Positions 32,624 to 43,920 of a DNA stretch of 64,000 bases are shown one piece after another. This DNA is from Bursaphelenchus xylophilus (Eukaryota; Nematoda; Chromadorea; Rhabditida; Aphelenchoididae). The translations under genes and the position numbers were made by a program. Each line of letters begins with the position of its first letter. The first letter of the stretch is position 1. Location of the stretch: NCBI GenBank assembly GCA_904066235.2, contig CAJFCV020000006.1:10044001-10108000 (forward strand), in the 5' to 3' direction. Below the pieces are notes generated by a model. It did no database searches, was not told the origin of the DNA, and saw only the letters and a program-made list of their open reading frames with translations.

Positions 32624-33128
32624 TATTTTATGGGATTTTTTAGGAAAAATAATAATTTTTTTTGAAGAAATTAGGCTCGAAATAATTTTAAAAAGAATTT
32701 AGATTATAATTCATAGCCAAATCAATTTTTCACTTTGTGTTTTTCACGTATTTTACCATACATTTTATTTTTTTTATATGTTTTGCAAAAAATTTGGTTT
32801 CTATAAAAAGAAAACGGATTTTTCACTTAAAAATAACAACAATCAGAATTTTATACCGTATTTTACATTAGTTTTCCCAATAATTTTATGTTTTTCAGAT
32901 ATTTTTCCCAATTTTTTTAAAATTTTTTTACCGTAAATACAATTTAAATTTCTCCTTTTAAGCTCTAAGTTGTCCTAAAATCATTAAAATCCCATTTCCA
33001 TCCTTTTCCGAACTTTGTTAAACCATTTTTCCCCCTAAAATCGGAGCATTTTTACGAAAAGATCAGATAACAGTTGATTTCTCTTTCCCTTTGAAACCCG
33101 GCGAAAAAGAAGAGAGAGAGAAGTGTGT
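32624..33128. other. AT-rich spacer
   Basis: No gene or repeat family beyond CGTATTTTAC words was seen. A GC-richer patch with GAAACCCGGCGAAAAAG directly precedes the tRNA gene. Confidence 0.35.
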
Positions 33129-33200
33129 TCCGTTGTGGTCTAGTGGTTAGGATTTGTGGCTCTCACCCACAAGGCCCGGGTTCGATTCCCGGCAACGGAA
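33129..33200 (+). tRNA. tRNA-Glu (anticodon CUC)
   Basis: The acceptor arms TCCGTTG and CAACGGA pair. The A box is TGGTCTAGTGGTTAGGA, and the B-box arm CCCGGGTTCGATTCCCGG is perfect. The anticodon stem TGTGG/CCACA encloses CTCTCAC, giving CTC. The discriminator appears to be A. There is no intron and no encoded CCA. Confidence 0.95.
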
Positions 33201-33717
33201 GAAAAGTTTTTTGGAATTTTTAATGAAAAAACTGGGTAATTACTTGATAAAACAATGTGTTGCACTAAAAAAATTTTGTGTTATGAGAAGTATTTGCTCT
33301 TTCTAAGGTATTTTTTGGTCGAAAATTGAGAAAAAGTCGAATTTTTTGCTAATTTTTGGAGTTTTTATTATTTTTTTTGTAGAAAAATATGTATTTTTAA
33401 TTAGTAATTGGTAAAATACGTTTTTTATAGGTTTGTCTTTTACAATAAAGAAATTTACAACATTTTATCAACAATTTTTACTGCTGTTTTTTTCAATTTT
33501 TTAAAATTTTTTGATTTTTCCTCCATTTTTTTTTATATTTTTTCGAAAAAATTAAATTAATCTTCCTTTCCGATTGTTTATTTACAATTCTTCTGTTTTT
33601 TTCACATAATTGGCCCCTAAAATCAGTGTTTCAGACCGTTCGAGGACTTGTAAAATTGAAATCAATTACTCTTTTCCCCTTTTCTTTTCCAACTGATTAC
33701 TTCAACTCGTTGCAGGA
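33201..33717. other. Spacer before the three-exon gene start
   Basis: AT-rich. The last 60 bases include a pyrimidine-rich CTCTTTTCCCCTTTTC tract and TTGCAG directly before GAATG, which may be a trans-splice acceptor. Confidence 0.35.
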
Positions 33718-34544
33718 ATGACAGCGACCCAAATGAGTATCCCAGGAGTCGGCAGGATACGAGACAACATCTTTTTGAGGGTGAGAAAATGAGATTTTTT
33801 GAAAATTTGGAGGATTTTTTTTAAAAAAAAAAAAAGAAAATTATTTTTTTTTTTAATTTTTATATATAAAGAGCGTAAATTTCTTCATTTTTCAGAATGA
33901 CTATCAAATCCGATCTTCCTCCAATCCAAACCGGCGATCTTACGGTAAGTTAATTTTTCGCACCGTGCGGTCGGAAAAAGTTGTCCGTTGCACCGTGCAA
34001 AAGAATTTTTTATGGATTTTATGCCTTTTACACAAATTATAGACAATTATAAGTTCCCTGATTTGTAAAATACGAAAGTCATTTAAAAATTATAATGATT
34101 TTTTGGAGTTCAAAATTTTGCACTGTGCGATCAAAAAAACTTGTCATTGCACTGTGCAAATGACAAAATTTTTACTGTTGTTGCAATTGTTATGATGTAT
34201 TAGGATTCAGTGATTGATATAAATGTAAAATACGACTATGATTTTTCTTTTGTCATGTTTTTTTAATTAAATTTTTGTTTTGCACAGTGCATTTTAAAAA
34301 AGAAAGTTTTATTGCACTGTGCAGAAAAAATTAAATTTTTTTGTAAGCTACAGTAATCCCCAGGCCATTTTACTTTTCTTATTTTAAATTTTAGCCGGTT
34401 CCACGGCCCTGTCGTCCTCAAAATCCGCAAATGAATTTCCGCGTTCATCAAATATCGACAAACCTTGCCGTAACACCTACCTCAAGCAGTCAATCTCGTC
34501 AAATGGGATTGTAAATCAACAAGCAAACTCTCCACTCCTCAGAG
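33718..34544 (+). CDS. 5' part of an unrecognised gene (three exons; 3' end not placed)
   Basis: Three exons join in frame: 33718-33780 (MTATQMSIPGVGRIRDNIFLR, in two reads), 33896-33944 and 34395-34544. All have canonical acceptors (TTTTTCAG, TTTTAG), and the first two have strong donors (GTGAG, GTAAG). The third exon ends at AGAG|GTTGGT with one base left over. The encoded 87 residues are Ser/Asn/Arg-rich, without domains, similar in style to the large protein starting at 47040. The start follows CAG|GA as in the receptor genes. The next exon was not identified. It might lie across the LTR insertion at 35.4-38.0 kb, or this could be an alternative 5' end of the 47 kb gene; I cannot prove either. 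Confidence 0.55.
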
Positions 34545-35379
34545 GTTGGTTTGAAATAATTTTTGAAGTTTCTAAAATACGAAAATTTTAAGTTCTAAAT
34601 CTGGTGCCTATCTTGGGAAAAATGTAAAAAATTGTGCAAATTAGGTGGAAATTTAGAGAAAATACTCAGAATTTTTTATCTTAGCATCTATTTTTATGTT
34701 AGCGACCATTTTTTATATCTTTGGCTTTTCTAAAATACGAAAAAATCAATTTTTAAATCTGATGACATTATTAAAAAAAATGTAAAATACGATTTGAAAA
34801 CTCGTTTTTATGTATTAAAAATTATTTATATTGCTATATTAGACCACTATTTACATTGTAAACAATCTTTTACTTTCTGATTTTTCAATTCTTTGTGATT
34901 TCCGAGCCTTCGTATAAAATGTCCCCCCTCTTCTTTCATGGTATTGTAATATGTTTGAATAACGTATAGTGAGGAATGGGAATTGGGGTGAGTCAAGCAT
35001 GTGAACAGCAATCTCCCCTTCGACTGTATTGTCTTTCCAGAAATAGTAATGCATCGTTTTTTTTGAAATTTTTTAGGAGATTTTGATTTAAAGTACTATA
35101 ATTTTGAATCATAGGTGTATCGTGAGTTTTAATATATTTTTTAATCGGTTTAATTTTTCCTTAACCACGATTTTTTTTATTTCTGGGGAAGCCTTTGGAC
35201 TGTGCTGAAAAAATAAAAATTTGCACTGTGCGGTCAAAAAAATTGAGTAAAATACGATAAAACGACGTGATTTTTTTTCTGATTCTTGTAAAATACGATT
35301 AATTCATTTTTTTGCCAGTTCCCAGATTTTTTTGATTGCACCCTAAGGTGATTTTCTTGACTTTTTGCAAGCTTAATTT
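34545..35379. other. Spacer (probably intron) between the three-exon start and the LTR element
   Basis: AT-rich sequence with several GTAAAATACG words, a CGTATAAAATG word at 34911, and a more complex patch at 34890-35060. A minus-strand frame in that patch (HYYFWKDNTVEGEIAVHML) looks mildly protein-like but has no splice or start support. Confidence 0.35.
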
Positions 35380-35672
35380 AGTTTTATTTGGCGGCGTGGC
35401 CGGTTCTGGATCGTCTAATTCCGACATACTCCTTAGGTCTTTATTAGATATACCAAAATGCAAAATACAATAATAAACATAAAATAGAACCCCAAAACCA
35501 CGGAGTGCCCCTTGGCCCCATCCTGTCGGAGGGCCTAGATATGCGATCCGAGGGTCACCTCACTCTGACCTCTCGGTCACATCGACTGGCCAACCGATCG
35601 GGCATTCGCCTCGATCGGGCCGTTGATCTAGTTTCAAGATCGAGGAAAGGGGCGGAGTCTGAACCCTTAACT
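35380..35672 (-). repeat. LTR (3' LTR in element orientation)
   Basis: This 293-base copy has GGCGGCGTGGCC near its start, where the other copy has GGCAGTGTGGCC; the rest looks identical by eye. Confidence 0.85.
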
Positions 35673-36492
35673 CCTCCGGGCATTTTAGAAATTGCTTGTC
35701 CTCAAGCAATATATACGGGTATTATATGTGACAAGACGAGCTCTTTCTTGAGCACTTATTATATCCCAAATATATAGACTAGGGACAATGAAAATTGGTA
35801 GTAAGACGAGAGTAAATCTTAACAATGTGTAATAAATATACGTGACATCGTTATCCGAAATGTTCCGATGAAATTCCTTGATGACGCTGAACTGAGGGCT
35901 AGCTGGCTGGCTGGCGGTGCTTCGATCGGTCACCATCGGTCTGGTATGTTTGCTGTTGAATTCAGTTGTCGATGAAATGGGTCGAGTAGTTTTCCAACGT
36001 TCCTTTCTGCGGGGCTTTTGGAAAATCATCGTCCTCGATGATTCAACAACTTCTTCCACTTTCTCTGCGTTTAAACCTAACTATAAGGAAAACAGCTGGT
36101 GGTTCTTGGATGAAGATTTACTTTTCTCCAATAACTCTACCGCTGAAGTAAATTTTGGCATCTTCACTTTCTTTCTTTGGTCTGTTATGAAACACAAGCT
36201 AGAAATGGATCCAAGTTCAATCAGCACACATGTTTGCAAGTGTAGGTGGAACTTGTCGCAATCGGTTGCTTAAAATTGCGAAACCAAGACCACTTGATTT
36301 ATAAATCTGAGTTTCCGCTTTTGGACATTTTACAACGCACCGGTTCCGGGGAAACGCTTGAGGTTGTTGTGCCAAAGGGTTACTAACGATTTGTTTTTTA
36401 TCCATGACCCAATTGATTGTCTTTATCTGGTTTTTTGACGAATTATTTTGTCATGAAACACAGAACAGACGCATCAACTAGAATTCTCTGTG

Positions 36493-37395
36493 CTATGCGG
36501 ACCATTGTTCATGTATTCGAAACTGACACAGGGCGTCCTCAAAGGTCGCACGCCGTTCAGCGGGAACAGTCTTGATGTAACGTCGGGCTTGTCCGTCCTT
36601 TCGCATTATCTCGGTCAGATTACTGCACCGAATGAGGCCAGAAATCTTCATGGCCAAATTGCTGATTCTGGCCAAGCCGGCTGAAGCCGTGCTCGACTCG
36701 AGATTCCAACTGTCGGCCCCTTCTAAAAATGGACCGATAGATGGCGCTCTTATAGCTTGCCTCTTTCTCGGTCGTGAAGACCGGGGGCAGCGGATCGTCA
36801 ATTTCAATTTTAAATTTAGAATTCATGACTACACGGATAAAATTTTTTTGGATTTTTTTTTTGATAGATACTAACTACACTAAAGAGAAAAGAATAGACT
36901 CAGAAAAATAAACAACAGTGAACCTGAAAAACCTACGAACTCAATAGCTCAACTATGTGCAGCAAGCTACCTACTATCAAACTGGGTTTAATAAATAGTT
37001 CACTTACCTGGAGTTTCTTGAGGGTATGGTTTCCTTGGGAGCTGATGATATGAAGTCACGTTCCACGTTGGTGAGTAGATGTGGCCATTCTCCTGAGCCT
37101 TCCTCTTCTTTGGCCTTCCTTGTGGGCGTGTCAACCGATAGGTCAACTCACCGTCTGGTGGCCAGGTCGCGTCTTTGGCCTTACGGATTAATGACTTAAC
37201 GGGCCGCGACCGTCTTTTACAACCCCAGCAGAGGGCAACTGCTGTTGCGCTGCCTCTCTGTCGTAAATCGGGCGAATGGCTCGCCAAGTGGCGACCCAAT
37301 TTTACTACGGGCAGAGGGTACCTGAATTTACAGCGCCTCTCTGTCGTAAATACTGACAGAAATTTTGTCGACCAGATGCGGCTGGCCAGGGACAC
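36493..37395 (-). pseudogene. Remnant coding sequence of the LTR element (possibly gag-like)
   Basis: Three minus-strand pieces look protein-coding. The first (to about 37000) is rich in Arg/Pro/Lys and ends in a GAAACTCCAG|GTAAGT donor. The second begins MNSKFKIEIDDPLPPVF at 36826. The third, overlapping it in another frame, contains IRCSNLTEIMRKDGQARRY. A frameshift separates the last two. A TTCTCTTTAG acceptor lies between pieces one and two, so the element may have had an intron. No diagnostic domain is present; gag is a guess from position. Confidence 0.4.
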
Positions 37396-37736
37396 TACCG
37401 TAGGATAAAGAAAATTTAGAAATTAAAGGTATATCTAACTAAACCTAAGAAATATGAACATCTACAACCCATCCCATGACCGGTTGGGATCTAGCGAAAC
37501 GAGGCCCCATTTAGAAACCGCCATAGACCGGCATTCCGGACTGCCGGCTATAATAACGGCCTCATCCCCCCCGCTCTCTACGTGGCTGGAGGAGCTACCG
37601 TTGAGGACAGCTACTGTCTCGACAATGGTCGAGAGCCGCGAAGACTAACTGAAGACCTCGCAACCTAGTCATCTTCCAACCGGGCTGGGTTACCTAGAGT
37701 TGCGATGTGGAATAGACGGAACCACTCTGAGCTACC

Positions 37737-38029
37737 AGTTTTATTTGGCAGTGTGGCCGGTTCTGGATCGTCTAATTCCGACATACTCCTTAGGTCTTTA
37801 TTAGATATACCAAAATGCAAAATACAATAATAAACATAAAATAGAACCCCAAAACCACGGAGTGCCCCTTGGCCCCATCCTGTCGGAGGGCCTAGATATG
37901 CGATCCGAGGGTCACCTCACTCTGACCTCTCGGTCACATCGACTGGCCAACCGATCGGGCATTCGCCTCGATCGGGCCGTTGATCTAGTTTCAAGATCGA
38001 GGAAAGGGGCGGAGTCTGAACCCTTAACT
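37737..38029 (-). repeat. LTR (5' LTR in element orientation)
   Basis: This 293-base copy is followed on the minus strand by the candidate primer-binding site. Right of it lies the 4-base target duplication, then intergenic palindromes. Confidence 0.85.
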
Positions 38030-38033
38030 ATTT

Positions 38034-39239
38034 TTTGCACAGTGCAATTGAAAAATTGAGTGAAAATCAACACTAAAACGGCAAAAGCAAAAATTAAAAT
38101 TTGTAAAATACGACCTCTGGAGCTATATGGCGGTGTTTTAACTATTTTATTTTTAGCCCTACGGAAATTTCCTCCAAAAAACAAAGATAAAATTTTGCAC
38201 TGTGCAGTTGAATGATTGGGTGGAATTCATAATAAAACTGCCGCAAATCAAAAAAAAATTGTAAAATACGACGCCTGTAATCAGTTCCGGTTTTTTACGC
38301 CTTTTTATATTTCTAGCCTAAGGCAATTTCGCACACAAAAAGCAAAAAAATTTTTGCACTGTGCGAAAAATCAAACCTCAAAAATCACACCGTGCGGTAA
38401 AAAATAACTATCCAGAAGATTAAGAAATCTCATCTCTGGTCACTCACCATCCCCCCTCAGGTTAATTCGAGTTCAAGCTCGCGCGCTTCCCACTCCAAAT
38501 TCTCGGCTGTTCTAGTTGCACTGTGCAGCAGACGGAAGTGATTAGCGCGCGAAATTATTAACAGTTTTTCTGCGGATCTTCCGGTCTGCGGTTTGGAGGG
38601 GGGTTTACAAGTCGCCACAACTATTTTTGTGTAGTCGGGGTTTCAGTTTTATGGGGATTTTTGGGATTTTTTGAAAAAAAAAATTTTTTTGAAATTTTGA
38701 ATTTTTATGAATGAAAATATTTAAAAAATAGTTATTGTAGTGAGGTCTACATGACATTCAGGCCTTTTGGGAGATTTTTTTTTCTAAAATACGACCAGTA
38801 AAATGTAGCCTTTTTTGAATTTTTTAAGGTTTTTTTTTAATTTTTGCTTTATTACAAAAAATTTTGCTCTTCAAAACCTTCATAAAGCGAAAGTTACCCG
38901 TATTTTACCCAAATTTCTTTAAAAAAATCCTAATTTTCCTCAAAAACCTCAGAAACGGTCCAAAAAAAGTAATTTCCTCAAAAACTATACGATATTCATT
39001 AGCAAAGTCGATCGCATTTCGGATATGAGAGAAGAAAGCAGTCTATTCAACGGGCGTTGTAGCGGAATTATCATCGCATCCCACTAATTTTATGATCCCA
39101 CTTTTGGGGCGATACTCTTCCTTTTTTGTGACTTTCTTACTTTCCCCATTACTTGTAGCTGGTCGGGGTGTCCGATTTTCCATCTTTCGGACAGCTCCTT
39201 CTCCCCAGAATCAGAGAATCTTATTTTTTTAATCTTTTC
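38034..39239. other. Intergenic sequence after the LTR element
   Basis: A few palindromes (38037, 38197, 38356, 38519) and GTAAAATACG words occur. GC-richer islands at 38440-38620 and 39000-39100 lack open frames and may be regulatory. The rest is AT-rich. Confidence 0.4.
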
Positions 39240-39835
39240 CAAAAATTCGGTAATTTTCAGAAAATCCGTCATCATGACGTGATTAAATTTGATTGACAAA
39301 CGTTTAGATTTTTTATTGAGTACCATTAAGTATAATTGAAAAGAAATTCTATTCAGTTTTTCCGGAAATGGTGGGAATGATGACGTCATCATGACGGATT
39401 TTCTGGAATTTTGCTTTGATGACCGTATTTTTGAGAAATCTGAAAATTTTCTTTTTGAATACTACTAATAGTATTGAAAGCGCATTGTGAGATTTTTGCG
39501 ATACTTTTATGAGCTCATCTAACTGTGTCATCATGACGGATTTTCTGGAAATTTGCTCTAATGAAGATAATTTTGAGAAATCTGTGAATTTTCGCTTTGA
39601 ATATAGCTAATAGTACCTGAAATCGCACTGTAAGATTTTTGCGACACTTGTATGAGCTCATCTAACTGTGTCATCATGACGGTTTTTCTGGAAATTCCTT
39701 GTAATCGCTGAATTATCGCTAAATTTTGCGATTTTTTGGGTTAAAAGATGTTAGTAGGTACCTTGAAAAAGCGATTATTAATTTTTATTATCTTTTTTTC
39801 CATTTTATTATGTCATAATGACGGATTTTTTGGAA
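39240..39835. repeat. Tandem repeat of ~142 bp around TCATCATGACGGATTTTCTG, with an inverted copy
   Basis: The word TCATCATGACGG starts at 39386, 39528 and 39671, with a TCATAATGACGG form at 39813, so the period is 142-143 bases. Units share GAGAAATCTG, TTTGAATA-nnnCTAATAGTA, GCACTGTAAGATTTTTGCGA and GAGCTCATCTAACTGTG. To the left, at 39255-39285, the same word stands in inverted orientation (AGAAAATCCGTCATCATGACG), forming a loose palindrome centred near 39330. Confidence 0.75.
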
Positions 39836-40276
39836 ATCTTCAAATTGTTTTTTCCAAAAAATCTCAAAGTCTCAACCCGAAACCTCATAAATAAGCGGGC
39901 CAAACACCGCCGAAACATCCGAAAATATCTGTTCCCAGGCCCTGCGGCCATCCGATCCATCTTATATTCTCCATAGCAAAGACCGGGATTATTAAAATCA
40001 TCGAAATTGGATCTTGTTTTTGGATCGGTCACTCCCCACTCCCCACCTCCATCATCTCCCCCCAATATAATTCTCGCGGTTCACAGCCCGCTCCCCTCCT
40101 CCTCCTCCACCTTCCTTCCACATGTCCACCAAATGTCTCAAATAATTTTATTGCCGCAATCGCTGCCGGAAGAATTGAATGTGGAGGAGGAGAGGCGATT
40201 CGAGAGGCTCGAGAGCTAAAGGAAGAAAAAATAATATTTTGAATACCTAAAAACAGCGGTTTTTTGTCGATTTTTT
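39836..40276. other. Complex non-coding island
   Basis: The sequence from 39880 to 40220 is less AT-rich, with a pyrimidine-rich tract (CTCCCCACTCCCCACCTCC) and a short plus frame ending in LPEELNVEEERRFERLES. No splice sites or start make it a firm exon. It could be a promoter or an isolated exon. Confidence 0.3.
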
Positions 40277-40600
40277 GGCAAAAAATCATCAATTTTCTTA
40301 TTTTGAAAAAGTTTTTATGGAGTTTTAGAATTTTTTAAGTCTCTAAAATACGCCAAAAAATATTTTAATTTTAATATTCATTTTTTGTCGGCGTATTTTA
40401 CATTATTTTACCGATTTTAGGCAAAAAAATCATCAATTTTCTTATTTTAAAAAAAATTTTTTTTTGGAGTTTTAGAAATTTTTAAGTCTCTAAAATACGC
40501 CTAAAAGTATTATAATTTTAATCTTCATTTTTTTGTCGGCGTATTTTACATTATTTTACCGATTTTAGGCAAAAATTCATTATTTTTCAAATTTTTTTTT
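40277..40600. repeat. Tandem repeat of ~145 bp, two and a bit copies
   Basis: The word GGCAAAAAnATCATCAATTTT starts at 40277 and 40420, with a partial copy at 40568. Each unit holds AGTCTCTAAAATACGCC, TTTTTTGTCGGCGTATTTTA and CATTATTTTACCGATTTTAG. The CGTATTTTA word occurs on both strands inside the unit. Confidence 0.75.
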
Positions 40601-41105
40601 CGATTTTAGTGAATTTAACCAATCATTATGACATTTTATAGGCTCAATTACCGGATCAAGCTGATATTCAAAAAAATTCTTTGAAGTTTTACTCGTATTT
40701 TACCTTTTTTCCGCAATTTTCCCCAATTTTGCCGGATTTTTCGCCAAAAAATTGAATTTCGTCCAAAAAATCGCAAAATAAAATTCCCCAAAAAATTTGT
40801 TAACGCTCGGAATCATCAAACTACAGCTTGTTACAAAATTTTCCGTTAAAATTTCGTCGCAAAAAGTGAGCGAAAAGCCCACCTAGCCGTCGAAATTTTG
40901 ATGCCTTTTTTTCTTTGAATTCGTTTCATAAATTTGTGTCGGAATAATGGGATCGCGCAATACGCCTTTCTTCTCGTGTCGCAATGGCTTCCTTCAAAGT
41001 TTATTTGGGATTTGGGGGCAGCCTTTTCATGTTTTTCCAGACGTTTTTTTATTGCACAGTGCAGATTTCTAATTCTTCCGTAGTGCTGAGAATTTGGGGA
41101 ATTTT
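40601..41105. other. AT-rich spacer
   Basis: No supported gene. A more complex patch lies at 40800-41010. Confidence 0.3.
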
Positions 41106-41545
41106 GGAGAGTCGACTGGTCGATAATTTTTCTAAAGGTGTTAAATTTTCTTGGAATGTGAAAAAAATTTTTTTGCCCATATTCCGTTGCGATACGACAG
41201 ATTCTTTCAACTGACAGTGCAAATTTTAAAATAGCCATTTTTTGACAAATCGACTGGTCGATTTTTTTGAAAATGGGAAAATATACTCGAGATGGGTCCT
41301 ATATTCGATTTCAAAACCGGGTTTTTCAAGATTTGTGATATTGTTGCCTTGGGGCATTTTTTTATTTTTTGCACAGTGCAAATTTCAAACCAGTCATTTT
41401 TTGACGAATCGACCGGTCGATTTTTTTGAAAATCGTAAGGCATACTCTAGATGGGCTCTATCTTCGATTTCAGTGCTGAGTTTTTCAAAATTTATGATAT
41501 TATTGCCTCAGGGTATTTTTTATTTCTTGCACAGTGCAAATTTTT
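41106..41545. repeat. Diverged tandem repeat carrying TCGACYGGTCGA
   Basis: The 12-base palindrome TCGACTGGTCGA or TCGACCGGTCGA stands at 41112, 41250 and 41409. The last two units share TTTTTTTGAAAAT, ATACTCnAGATGGG, TTTTTCAA-ATTT-TGATATT-TTGCCT and a trailing GCACAGTGCAAATTT palindrome. The period is 138-159 bases. Confidence 0.7.
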
Positions 41546-41689
41546 CAACATGAAAATTTCAGTGTTTAGTCAAAAGACATAAAATTTTGCGTTATTTTAC
41601 ATTACTGAGGGCAGTTAGACCTTTTTGGATTGTATTTTACCCCCGAATTAATACTCCTTCTCTTAAAAATAGCAAAAATTCCCTTCGCA

Positions 41690-42060
41690 CTGTGCACTCG
41701 CCCCCAAAAAGGTTTAAATTTCGCGTCGAAAGGGTTTGAACGGCCAGATGAGACCTACAAATCCGCCGGGGGCCAAGTGAAAACGTGTTGCGCAACCTTT
41801 TTCCCTCCCCACATTACGCAGACGAGAGTTGTTTGTCAAAAAGCGAGTGGCCGCACAGTGCGAGAAAAAGTTTGGTCCACTCGAGAAATCAGTGCGGGGC
41901 GAATCTCAAGGGCTTTGCGATGGCCGAGGGATGAGTGTGGACAACATATTGTAAATGATATTGTTTTCCGTTGGTTTTTAGTCATCGGATCTGCGTCGTA
42001 TCCGTGCGATTTTGGTGCATTTTTATTATATTTGAATTGTTTTGTTGCTTTATGATGCAT
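41690..42060. other. GC-richer island without a supported gene
   Basis: The stretch has higher complexity (CGCCGGGGGCCAAGTG, GGCCGAGGGATGAGTG) and a 141-codon plus frame. That frame lacks splice or start support and its translation looks unlike a protein. It may be regulatory DNA. Confidence 0.35.
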
Positions 42061-42149
42061 GATGTGTAATATTGAACTCTTTGTAAGAATACTGACCGTA
42101 TTTTACCCAATTTTTCCTCTTAAAAATCTCGTTTTTGGCAATTTTTTTA

Positions 42150-42840
42150 TTTTCGCACCGTGCAGAACAAACTTCATCTCTTTTTGCACCGTGCAGACAA
42201 TCTTGTTGGTATTTTGCACTGTGCAGTCAAACAAACTTGAACAATTTCCCATTTGCACTGTGCAAGTCCCCCTTTTCACTTTTTCTCCGCACAGTGCAAA
42301 ACCAGCGATGAACCTTGTCGCTCATTTTGCACTGTGCAGTCAAACAAACTTGAACAATTTCTCACTTGCACTGTGCAAGTCCCCTTTTTCATTTTTTCTC
42401 CGCACAGTGCAAAACCAGCGATGAACCTTGTCGCTCGCTGTGCACTGTGCATTCAAAAGACTCAAACTTTCTTTTGCACTGTGCAGTCAAAAAACTTGAA
42501 CAATTTTTCATTTGCACTGTGCAAGTCCTCTTTTTTATTTTTTCTCCGCACAGTGCAAAACCAGCGATAAAGCTTGTCGCTCAATTTGCACTGTGCATTT
42601 TATTCAAATTTTCTTCGCACAGTGCAGATTTTAATTTCATGTTTTCTCGCACAGTGCAGTCCAATTTTGACATTTTTTCTCGACTGCACAGTGCAAAACC
42701 AACGATAAAACTTGTCGCTCGATTTGCACTGTGCAATTTCTTCGAATTTTTCTTCGCACAGTGCAGATTTTAATTTCATATTTTGTCGCACAGTGCAATG
42801 CGAATTTCTCTTTCCTTTCCTTCGCACTGTGCGGTCTCCC
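42150..42840. repeat. Higher-order palindrome array with ACCAGCGATGAACCTTGTCGC units
   Basis: About 25 palindromes occur. A longer unit with AAAACCAGCGATnAACCTTG then TCGCTC repeats at 42301, 42414, 42560 and 42698 (spacing 113, 146 and 138). Between copies come CAAGTCC, AnTTTTTTCTCCGCACAGTG and CAAACTTGAACAATTT. Confidence 0.75.
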
Positions 42841-43225
42841 TTTCATTTTCGTATAGGAAAATTCGCTTCTTGGACGGTATAAAGAGCCGGGGATCCGACA
42901 TTTTCGTATACATCTTCTCACGTAAAGCGATTTTATTGGCTTCCCATTCACTGCTCTTCGCCTTCTTCCGTGTTCTGACGGAATGTTGTTACCTCAAAGG
43001 GGGGATTAATTACCCTCTCGAACATCGCTAAATCACCCCATTTTTAGGTAGCGACGGATTTACGAAGACTTTTTTGGGGGAGGGGAATGGAAAAAAATTT
43101 GCATTTTTGAGGGAGAGTTGAAGAAAAATTGTCCGAAAAAATATACTACGACGTATTTTACTGAATATTTTTTTAAAATTTTTCAAAAAAAATCGCTTTT
43201 TCCCCCATTTCGAGGACAAAAAATC
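42841..43225. other. Complex island plus AT-rich spacer
   Basis: From 42850 to 43060 the sequence is less repetitive (GGACGGTATAAAGAGCC, a TATA-like context at 42875-42883). No exon could be tied to it, so a promoter is possible but unproven. Confidence 0.3.
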
Positions 43226-43920
43226 GAATTTTTTTATTCGCACCGTGCAATAAAGAAACTTGCACAGTGCGAAGAAAAAGAAAATCGAATTCCTTTTCGA
43301 AGATTGCACCGTGCAACACTTATCTGTTTTGCACAGTGCGGCAGATCTTTTGTTTATTCCGACCGCACAGTGCAGCAGCGACGGACGTTGCACAGTGCGG
43401 GAAGAAGATTTTTTTTCTCTTTTTTGCACAGTGCAAAAAAATTTTTCACGTCGCGGACCTTCGAACTGCACGGTGCATCCGCGACAACGTTTGCACCGTG
43501 CGGAAAATTGCTTATTTTTTGTTGCACCGTGCAAGAAGTTAATAAAAATTGATTGCACTGTGCGAAACAGCGTTCCCTTTTTCATTACACAGTGCAAAAT
43601 GTGTGAAAAATGATTGCACTCTGGAACTGCACGGTGCATCCGCGACAACGTTTGCACTGTGCGGAAAATCGTTATTTTTTCGTTGCAAAAAAAAAAAAAT
43701 ATAAAAAAAATTGATTGCACTGTGCGAAAAATTTGGTCTTTTTTTGTTGCACCGTGCAAAAAATATGGAAAGTTGATTGCACTGTGCGAAAAACTGTTTG
43801 TTTTTTCATTGCACCGTGCAACGAAATTAATAAAAATTGATTGCACTGTGCGAAAAATAGTATGTTTTTTCGTTGCACTGTGCGGAAAATCTCGTCTTTT
43901 TTCTGCACAGTGCAAACATT
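43226..43920. repeat. Palindrome array with a ~159 bp duplication
   Basis: About 20 palindromes occur. The stretch AACTGCACGGTGCATCCGCG followed by ACAACGTTTGCAC-GTGCGGAAAAT occurs twice, from about 43466 and 43625. Several consecutive units follow the pattern TTGATTGCACTGTGCGAAAA, T-rich stretch, GTTGCACCGTGCAA. The 295-codon minus-strand frame is a motif artefact. Confidence 0.75.

Larger units (their letters stand above)
35380..38029 (-). mobile_element. Non-autonomous LTR retrotransposon (2.65 kb)
   Basis: Two 293-base direct repeats, both starting AGTTTTATTTGGC and ending CCCTTAACT, enclose about 2.06 kb. The flanks carry a 4-base duplication, ATTT (35376-35379 and 38030-38033). On the minus strand the 3' LTR is preceded by the purines GGAGG, and the 5' LTR is followed by TGGTAGCTCAGAGTGG, a primer-site candidate overlapping the last LTR base. 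AGTT...AACT termini and a 4-base target are seen in gypsy-type elements. The interior has no reverse transcriptase, protease or integrase I can recognise, so it would depend on enzymes of another element. The LTRs differ at only about two positions, so the insertion is young. Confidence 0.85.

Noticed and set aside
43028..43915. 295-codon minus-strand frame
   Set aside because: Same motif artefact over a palindrome array.
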